From positions 1 through 64,000 of the forward strand of contig CACJRY010000001.1 in assembly GCA_902595855.1 (NCBI GenBank): a stretch of DNA of 64,000 bases, in the 5' to 3' direction. Under the pieces are notes generated by a model. It was not told the DNA's origin and did no database searches. It saw only the letters and a program-made list of their open reading frames with translations. The translations under genes were made by a program, and so were the position numbers. Positions 57,789 through 64,000 of this stretch are shown piece after piece (position 1 is the stretch's first letter; each line of letters opens with the position of its first letter). Source of the DNA: an uncultured Alphaproteobacteria bacterium. Lineage in GTDB: Bacteria > Pseudomonadota > Alphaproteobacteria > HIMB59 > GCA-002718135.

Positions 57789-57849
57789 ACTTTTTGCTTT
57801 AAAAATAGAGTTTTTTATTGAATACTAATATTTCATTTTCGGAGGATGT

Positions 57850-59184
57850 ATGACTAAAGTTGCAATTATAGGCTCTGGGCCATGTGGATTATCAATGCTA
57901 CGCGCATTTCAACAAGCTGAAGAAAAGGGTCAAAGCATTCCCGAAATAGTTTGCTATGAGAAACAAGAAGATTGGGGAGGTTTGTGGAATTATAGTTGGA
58001 GAACTGGATCTGATCAATATGGAGATCCTGTTCCAAATAGCATGTACCGTTACTTGTGGTCAAATGGTCCAAAAGAATGTTTAGAGTTTGCAGATTATTC
58101 GTTTGATGAACATTTCAAACAACCGATACCATCTTTTCCACCAAGAGAAGTTTTATACAATTACATATTAGGTAGAGCAAAAAATGGTAACTTAAGAAAA
58201 TATATTAAATTTAGTACGACAGTAACAAACGTCAATTTCAATGGTAGTCAATTTGAGCTCACGTCAATAAATAAAAAAGAAAATAAAATAACTAAAGAAA
58301 TATTTGATTATGTTGTTGTTTCAACTGGTCACTTTTCCGTGCCATATATTCCTGAATATGAAGGGATGAAATCTTTTCCTGGTAGAATTTTACATGGTCA
58401 TGATTTTAGAGACGCTGAGGAATTTAGAAATAAAGATGTTGTTGTATTAGGAAGTAGTTATTCTGCCGAAGATATAGCTCTCCAATGTTACAAGTACGGA
58501 GCTAAATCTGTAACTATTGGTTATAGAAATAATCCTATGGGCTTTAAATGGCCAAACGGTATGAAAGAAGTTCATTACTTAGATAGGCTAGAGGGTAGCA
58601 AAGCAATTTTTAAGGATGGACATGAGCAAAATGCTGATGCTATAATTTTATGCAGTGGCTATTTGCATCATTTTCCATTTCTTGATGACAGTTTGAAGTT
58701 AAAAACAGGCAATCGCTTATATCCTCCAAAACTTTTTAAAGGAATTGTATGGCAAGATAATCATCAGTTAATATATCTTGGAATGCAAGATCAATTCCAC
58801 ACATTTAATATGTTTGATTGTCAGGCTTGGTATGCAAGAGATGTAATTATGGGTAAAATTAAATTGCCAAGTGATGCTGAAATTGAAGCAGATATAAAAA
58901 AATGGGTTGCAGAGGAAGAAAATTTGGAAGATCCAATTCAAATGATAGACTTTCAAACTGAATATACCAAAGAATTACATGCTGCTTCTGATTATCCTGC
59001 AATTGATTTCGAGTTAATGAGAAAACATTTTAAAGATTGGGAGCATCACAAAGAAGAAGATATTTTAACATATAGAAATAAATCCTTTTCTTCTCCTGTA
59101 ACTGGAACAGTGGCCCCAATTCATCATACCCCATGGGCAGAAGCAATGGATGACTCTATGGATACTTTTATGAAATTAAAATAA
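57850..59184 (+). CDS. tmm: Trimethylamine monooxygenase (flavin monooxygenase)
   Basis: 444 aa; AIIGSGPCGLSMLRAFQQA, FxGxxxHxxDFR-like FPGRILHGHDFRDAEEF, VVLGSSYSAEDIALQ; beside TMAO transporter and tdm. Confidence 0.88.
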   Translation: MTKVAIIGSGPCGLSMLRAFQQAEEKGQSIPEIVCYEKQEDWGGLWNYSWRTGSDQYGDPVPNSMYRYLWSNGPKECLEFADYSFDEHFKQPIPSFPPREVLYNYILGRAKNGNLRKYIKFSTTVTNVNFNGSQFELTSINKKENKITKEIFDYVVVSTGHFSVPYIPEYEGMKSFPGRILHGHDFRDAEEFRNKDVVVLGSSYSAEDIALQCYKYGAKSVTIGYRNNPMGFKWPNGMKEVHYLDRLEGSKAIFKDGHEQNADAIILCSGYLHHFPFLDDSLKLKTGNRLYPPKLFKGIVWQDNHQLIYLGMQDQFHTFNMFDCQAWYARDVIMGKIKLPSDAEIEADIKKWVAEEENLEDPIQMIDFQTEYTKELHAASDYPAIDFELMRKHFKDWEHHKEEDILTYRNKSFSSPVTGTVAPIHHTPWAEAMDDSMDTFMKLK

Positions 59185-59185
59185 A

Positions 59186-59554
59186 TTAATTTTCGTCTGT
59201 ATAGAAAAATTTACCTCTATGAGTCACAACACTTGTGCATCCTGAAACCGTAGTGCTGAAGTGTTTAGAGTTTGGCCCCAGATGCACAAAATCTCCTTTT
59301 TTATAAGTATAACCATCTGAGTCTTTTAAGTCCCCTTCCAAAATAAAGAATTCTTCCGGGCCACTGTGGGAATGTGCTTTAGACACAGTGTTCGGGCCCA
59401 TTTTATAAAGATAGGATCCTTCACCAGTTTCAAAATTATAACTAAGATTGTACCACCAAATATCCCCTTCCTGATCTTTGCACTCGTCTTCTAAAAGTTC
59501 CCAATCTAGGGTATTAATATTAGCAACTTTTCTTAAATCAGATAGGCTTGGCAT
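59186..59554 (-). CDS. Small cupin-domain protein
   Basis: 122 aa; HSHSGPEEFFILEGDLKDSDGYTYKKGDFVHLGPNSKH. Confidence 0.85.
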   Translation of the reverse strand: MPSLSDLRKVANINTLDWELLEDECKDQEGDIWWYNLSYNFETGEGSYLYKMGPNTVSKAHSHSGPEEFFILEGDLKDSDGYTYKKGDFVHLGPNSKHFSTTVSGCTSVVTHRGKFFYTDEN

Positions 59555-59561
59555 TATTAAT

Positions 59562-61919
59562 TTATGCTCTTACTCTACTTTTTGTTGGATCATAAAAAGG
59601 AAAACTGACTACTTTCGCTGAAATTCGTTTTTGATGACCATCTAGTTTTCCAATTTCTAATTCTGTTCCTATTTCCGATGAGCGTATGTCAACTCGACAT
59701 AATGCAATATTTTTATTTAACGTGGGAGACATGGTGCCACTAGTAATTATACCAACTTGCGCTCTTCCTGAGTGTACACAATCTCCATGATTAGCTTTTT
59801 CGTTACCTTCAATTTCTAAGCCAACTAATTTTCTATGAGGGTGAGCTTTTCTCTCAATTAATGCTTCTTTACCAATGAAATTTTGCTCTTTAGATTTTAG
59901 AGGAACTGTAAAACTAATTCCTGCTTCAAAAGGATCAGTTTCATCACTAAATTCATTACCACCTAAAATTAATCCAGCTTCAATTCTGAGCATATCAAGG
60001 GCTTCAAATCCCATTGGACAAATTTTAAACTCTTGGCCAGCATCCCAAACAGCATCCCATACTTTAGGAGCATCATCTGGATGACAATATATTTCATAGC
60101 CAAGTTCACCAGTATACCCAGTTCGTGATAACATGATTGGAATTCCAGTATGATCACCAATTCTACTGATCGAAAAATGAAACCATTCTAAATTTTCTAC
60201 ATTCGGGTGTGCTGGTGGTGTCCATATGATTTTTGAGAGAACTTTTCTACTATTTGGTCCTTGAACAGAAATATTATGAAGATGGTCTGTTGAAGATTTA
60301 ATATTCGCATGAAGTTTTAATTCTTCACTTAACTGTGTAAGCCATTCTCCTGAATAATCACTTCCACAAATCCATCTAAAATTATGGTCACCTAATTTAT
60401 AAAGTGTTCCATCATCAATCATTGTTCCATTTTCGTAACACATAGCGGTGTACACTACTTGTCCAACAGCTAATTTTTTTACATTTCGTGTTAATGCTAC
60501 ATTTAGAAGTTCCTCTGCATCAGGACCAAGTATTTCAAATTTTCTTAATGAAGAAAGATCCATCATCACAACATTGTTTCTGCATTCTGTGTATTCTTTT
60601 ATTGTTCCGTGATTATTGTACTTATTAGGTATCCAAAATCCTGTAGAATCCATCATATCGTTTGTTAATTTTGATGTTCTTGGATGAAAACCAGTTTCTT
60701 TTGTTAACATAAAATCACTTCCTGCATTTTTTCTATATCCAATTGATTTAGAAAATTGATTTTTTTCTGAATAAACTCTAACGTATATATCTGTAGGGTT
60801 CCAGTCATTTGCTGTATCAATATCATCAGGGCATGAAGACGATACGCATACAAGATCTTTTTGTGCTTGAAATAAAACATAGTCACCTGGTCTTGACCAA
60901 GGCATATCGGAAAAAATTACGTTATTTGCATCAATTCCTGTATTAAAAAAAAGATTTAAAGCTGCCCATCCATTTCTTTTTTCTACGCCGAATTTATCAA
61001 GTGCATAGTTAAAATTATCAGAGCAGTTTATATGTCCAAAATATCCTTGATCTTCATATAATTTTCTTGTGCAGGCAGTTCCAAATGTATCGTGACGACC
61101 AATAGTGTCTTGAACAACCTCAACTAATGGTTCTAAATTTTTATCAAAATATTTTGAATGCAATCCTGGCATTGCATAAGCGCCACCTAAAATAGCTCTA
61201 GTAGCTGTAGTATCAATTGCAAGCTCTTGTCCACTTTGAAGAGCATTACTATCAAATGCCATAAAATCAGAGCATTGTCTTCCGTATAAATCGATTACTT
61301 GAATATAGTCCCCTTTTTTAATTTCATAAGCGTTCGCAGAGCTATCCTTAATTAGTATTTCCTCTTTCGGAGTTGCCAAGGGATCTGGTAAAATTCTCTC
61401 TAATTTATTATTTTTTGGATTAGCTCTTTTGACTATAACTTCTATGTCAGTTGGTGGGTTTTGATCGCCCACAATCATATTCTCTCCTGGACATGCGAGA
61501 ATAGTAAAACAATTTTCATGGATCAAAATTTTTTCACTATCATTTCTTTTAGAAGCTTCATTAAAAATTAATGATGATGAAAATTGATCTAAATTGATTT
61601 TTTTATTTTGAAGTTTTTTAATTAAAAATAATTTATCAGAACTTAATTTTAAAACTTTTTTAAGATAAGAGTTTTCTATATCAGACCCTTTATCTATAAT
61701 TTTTTGATTATTGTTGCCATTATCATCAAAAACAGTAATTTCACAAACTTGATTACCTTCTAAATTTTTTAAAAATAAAACATCACCTTGATCTAGATCA
61801 ATGCCAATTAATCCTTGACCTTTAACAACATATCTTTCAGTATCTTCTGGCAACCCATATGATCCAACAACTATTGGATTTGATCTTCTCACCGGGTATT
61901 TATTAATATCAATATTCAC
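59562..61919 (-). CDS. tdm: Trimethylamine N-oxide demethylase: DUF1989 domain fused to GcvT-like domain
   Basis: 785 aa; N-terminal DUF1989-like region (YGRQCSDFMAFDS, DTFGTACTRKLYEDQGYFGHINCSDN); C-terminal aminomethyltransferase fold (LSRTGYTGELGYEIYCHPDDAPKVWDAV). Confidence 0.85.
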   Translation of the reverse strand: MNIDINKYPVRRSNPIVVGSYGLPEDTERYVVKGQGLIGIDLDQGDVLFLKNLEGNQVCEITVFDDNGNNNQKIIDKGSDIENSYLKKVLKLSSDKLFLIKKLQNKKINLDQFSSSLIFNEASKRNDSEKILIHENCFTILACPGENMIVGDQNPPTDIEVIVKRANPKNNKLERILPDPLATPKEEILIKDSSANAYEIKKGDYIQVIDLYGRQCSDFMAFDSNALQSGQELAIDTTATRAILGGAYAMPGLHSKYFDKNLEPLVEVVQDTIGRHDTFGTACTRKLYEDQGYFGHINCSDNFNYALDKFGVEKRNGWAALNLFFNTGIDANNVIFSDMPWSRPGDYVLFQAQKDLVCVSSSCPDDIDTANDWNPTDIYVRVYSEKNQFSKSIGYRKNAGSDFMLTKETGFHPRTSKLTNDMMDSTGFWIPNKYNNHGTIKEYTECRNNVVMMDLSSLRKFEILGPDAEELLNVALTRNVKKLAVGQVVYTAMCYENGTMIDDGTLYKLGDHNFRWICGSDYSGEWLTQLSEELKLHANIKSSTDHLHNISVQGPNSRKVLSKIIWTPPAHPNVENLEWFHFSISRIGDHTGIPIMLSRTGYTGELGYEIYCHPDDAPKVWDAVWDAGQEFKICPMGFEALDMLRIEAGLILGGNEFSDETDPFEAGISFTVPLKSKEQNFIGKEALIERKAHPHRKLVGLEIEGNEKANHGDCVHSGRAQVGIITSGTMSPTLNKNIALCRVDIRSSEIGTELEIGKLDGHQKRISAKVVSFPFYDPTKSRVRA

Positions 61920-61999
61920 TTTAGTTTATTTTTGTTTATCAATTTTTATTATAAAAAACTAATTTATATTAATCTTTCTAAAACAAACTTCAATTTATT

Positions 62000-62863
62000 T
62001 TAAATTTCTTTCATTGCGTTTTCAAATTTTATTAAATTCTCATTAGTGTAAGTTTTGTAATCAAAATCTATGTTTGAAGTTATTTCAGATACCATGCTCC
62101 ACATAGTCTCTCTTAGTAAAGAAGCACATTTTACAGCCCGATATTTTTCACTTAATTCTGCAGATATTTTTTTTTCAAAGTAATGTTCTAGTAAATGTGT
62201 TTCTTCATTTTCATCAAACTCATTATTTGATGCTAGTCCACCAAGATCAAATAGTGGGGTATTAAAACCAGCATATTCCCAATCTATCAACCATATTTGT
62301 TTGTCGTTTTTTATGAAATTGGCAGGAAGGAGGTCATTATGACCAAATACAATTTCAAAAGGTGAAGATTTTTTCTCAAGTTTTTTTGATTTTCTTAAAA
62401 GGTCAGGTAAAATTTTAATATATCCACTTGAATTTTCATCTAAAAATTTTTTATAATTTCTGATCACATGGAAAACCCAAAAAATTACTGATTGGCCAAT
62501 TAATTTTTCAGGTATTGAGTTATGTACTTTTTTTAAAAGTTTAATAATTTCATCTAGATTTTTTTTAATATCATCAGAATTTAAAGTTAGTCCTTCAATG
62601 TATTTAAAAATTTGTATTGATTTATTATGAAACAGTAATTCTGGAGAAACCCCAATTGTTGATGCAGCAGTACTAGCCTGAACTTCATTAGCTCTAAAAA
62701 CTAAATGCTCTGGAATATCATCTCCAATTCTTACGAAATATTTATTTAAATTATCTTTTACTAGAAAATTTTGATTTGTTATTCCACCTTTAATGGGAGT
62801 AATATCAATTTTATTTTGCCAAAAATTTAGCGATGATATTAATTCTAAGCTATTTTTATCCAT
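62000..62863 (-). CDS. Choline/ethanolamine kinase-like aminoglycoside phosphotransferase family protein
   Basis: 287 aa; GGITNQNFLVKDNLNKYFVRIGDD, FGHNDLLPANFI, LIDWEYAGFNTPLFDLG. Confidence 0.85.
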   Translation of the reverse strand: MDKNSLELISSLNFWQNKIDITPIKGGITNQNFLVKDNLNKYFVRIGDDIPEHLVFRANEVQASTAASTIGVSPELLFHNKSIQIFKYIEGLTLNSDDIKKNLDEIIKLLKKVHNSIPEKLIGQSVIFWVFHVIRNYKKFLDENSSGYIKILPDLLRKSKKLEKKSSPFEIVFGHNDLLPANFIKNDKQIWLIDWEYAGFNTPLFDLGGLASNNEFDENEETHLLEHYFEKKISAELSEKYRAVKCASLLRETMWSMVSEITSNIDFDYKTYTNENLIKFENAMKEI

Positions 62864-62937
62864 ACATATTTAAATATATTTTATTTTATAATAAATTATT
62901 TTCAATTAATCATATATATTTTACTTATAAATTTATT

Positions 62938-63699
62938 ATGACACGTAACTATTTAAGTGGATCGATCAAAAAAGCTCTTGCAATAATTGAATGTGTGGGA
63001 AAATCACCAAAACCACTTAAAGCTAGTCAGGTATCGTTAATTACAAAATTAGATAGAGCTACAGCATTTAGAATTCTGACTTATTTAACAAGTCTTGGAT
63101 ATGTTTTTAAAGACACCTCTAATAATTTGTATTCTTTAGGGCATAAAATTTTTGAATTTGGAGATAAATCAGATTTTCTTAAAACTTTAACCACATTGTG
63201 CTTTGATTACATAAAAAAGTTATCTTATGATACAAATCATATTACTTATTTGGCTGTATTAGAAGGCCCTCATATTGTGTATTGTGATAAAGTTGACCCT
63301 TTAGGCGAAAATGCCCCAAGAGCCTTCCGCATGAGATTAGATGCACATAGTTGTGCATTAGGTAAGGCTATTCTTGCCTTTAAATCAAGAGATGAACTAA
63401 AAGAAATATACAAAAGCTACACACTTCATAAACATACTGCAAATACAATTACATCCCTAGATAAATTATATGGGAATCTCGATAAAGTTAGAAAGAATGG
63501 TTTTAGTGTAAATGAAGCAGAGACATTTGATTATGTTTATGGAATCGGTGCGCCTATTATGGATATTCAAAATAGAGCTATTGCAGGTATTGCAATTTCA
63601 GGAACAAAAGGGAGCATTAATGTGAAATCAATTCCTCAATTAGCAGAAAAGGTAAGAGAAACTGCAAAATTAATATCAAATAAGCTTAAAGAAAATTAG
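62938..63699 (+). CDS. IclR-family transcriptional regulator
   Basis: ATG at 62938 (ORF track extends to 62833); HTH region ASQVSLITKLDRATAFRILTYLTSLGYV and IclR ligand-binding domain. Confidence 0.88.
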   Translation: MTRNYLSGSIKKALAIIECVGKSPKPLKASQVSLITKLDRATAFRILTYLTSLGYVFKDTSNNLYSLGHKIFEFGDKSDFLKTLTTLCFDYIKKLSYDTNHITYLAVLEGPHIVYCDKVDPLGENAPRAFRMRLDAHSCALGKAILAFKSRDELKEIYKSYTLHKHTANTITSLDKLYGNLDKVRKNGFSVNEAETFDYVYGIGAPIMDIQNRAIAGIAISGTKGSINVKSIPQLAEKVRETAKLISNKLKEN

Positions 63700-63701
63700 T
63701 A

Positions 63702-63720
63702 TGTTTCAAGCTTTGAAACA
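63702..63720. promoter_or_regulatory. Putative 19-bp palindromic operator, site 3
   Basis: TGTTTCAAGCTTTGAAACA; perfect 8-bp arms, 3-nt centre; between iclR stop and the next gene. Confidence 0.7.
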
Positions 63721-63784
63721 CTTACTTTAAGCAAATATTAGTTTAAAATAAACATTTTTTAAAATTTTTTATAAAGGATTATTT

Positions 63785-64000
63785 ATGGCTTTTCCGGAAA
63801 AAGTTGATTACGTAATTGTTGGCGCTGGTATTCATGGTCTAAGCACTGCTTGGCATTTAGCTGCAAAACTTAAAGCTAAAGGTAAGGGTGATGGTTCTAA
63901 AATAGTTGTTATTGATAAAGATAGTATTGCTGCTGGAGCAAGTGGGATTGCTTGTGGTGTTGTAAGAAATAATTACTACCAACCTGCTATGAGAGAATTA
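63785..64000 (+). CDS. FAD-dependent oxidoreductase, N-terminal fragment (sarcosine/dimethylglycine oxidase-like; truncated by window end)
   Basis: MAFPEKVDYVIVGAGIHGLSTAWHLAAKL...GASGIACGVVRNNYYQPAMREL; Rossmann GxGxxG. Confidence 0.75.
   Translation, partial: MAFPEKVDYVIVGAGIHGLSTAWHLAAKLKAKGKGDGSKIVVIDKDSIAAGASGIACGVVRNNYYQPAMREL

Noticed and set aside
62864-62937. AT-rich iclR/kinase divergent promoter scanned for the TGTTTC-N7-GAAACA palindrome
   Set aside because: No match with acceptable half-sites; only low-complexity A/T runs.
1-64000. CRISPR arrays, tRNA/rRNA genes, transposases, prophage genes, toxin-antitoxin pairs
   Set aside because: No regularly spaced repeats, no recognisable RNA gene structure and no mobile-element proteins in the ORF track were found by eye; tRNAscan-SE/Infernal would be decisive.

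Overview
This is an AT-rich, gene-dense bacterial window. Gene content and style resemble a marine alphaproteobacterium (SAR11-like or a similar oligotroph); that taxonomic guess is inference. There are about 50 protein genes and no rRNA, tRNA, CRISPR array or transposase that I can recognise. Most of the window is uptake and catabolism of methylated amines, osmolytes and organic sulfur or sugar compounds. (1) 154-15507: aldehyde dehydrogenase, glycine amidinotransferase-like enzyme, a eutA/eutB/eutC-like trio, a PLP enzyme, an M20 hydrolase, an M24 creatinase-fold protein, a proline-racemase-family protein, a betaine-type ABC transporter with a fused double permease, and an Ldh2-type dehydrogenase. 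(2) 15660-21942: heterotetrameric sarcosine oxidase (soxBDAG) plus a DoeA-like ectoine hydrolase. (3) 22008-28909: sulfur oxidation genes (fccAB-like, soxB, soxD, soxC, soxZ, soxY, a short SoxS-like remnant, pseudoazurin) with no soxA or soxX. (4) 29076-40629: DUF3726-like protein, a 569-aa uncharacterised protein, membrane dipeptidase, EamA transporter, a Pot-type ABC transporter, amino-acid oxidase, aldehyde dehydrogenase. (5) 40685-53552: TRAP transporter and a sugar/sugar-acid oxidation cluster. (6) 53553-64000: TMAO transporter (tmoXVW-like), trimethylamine monooxygenase (tmm), cupin, TMAO demethylase (tdm), a choline-kinase-like gene, an IclR regulator and a partial FAD oxidoreductase. 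The strongest new observation is a shared 19-bp palindrome, TGTTTC-N7-GAAAC(A/T). It occurs in three intergenic regions: before sarcosine oxidase, between tmoX and tmm, and between iclR and the FAD oxidoreductase. This suggests an unreported methylamine-demethylation regulon, probably controlled by the local IclR protein.
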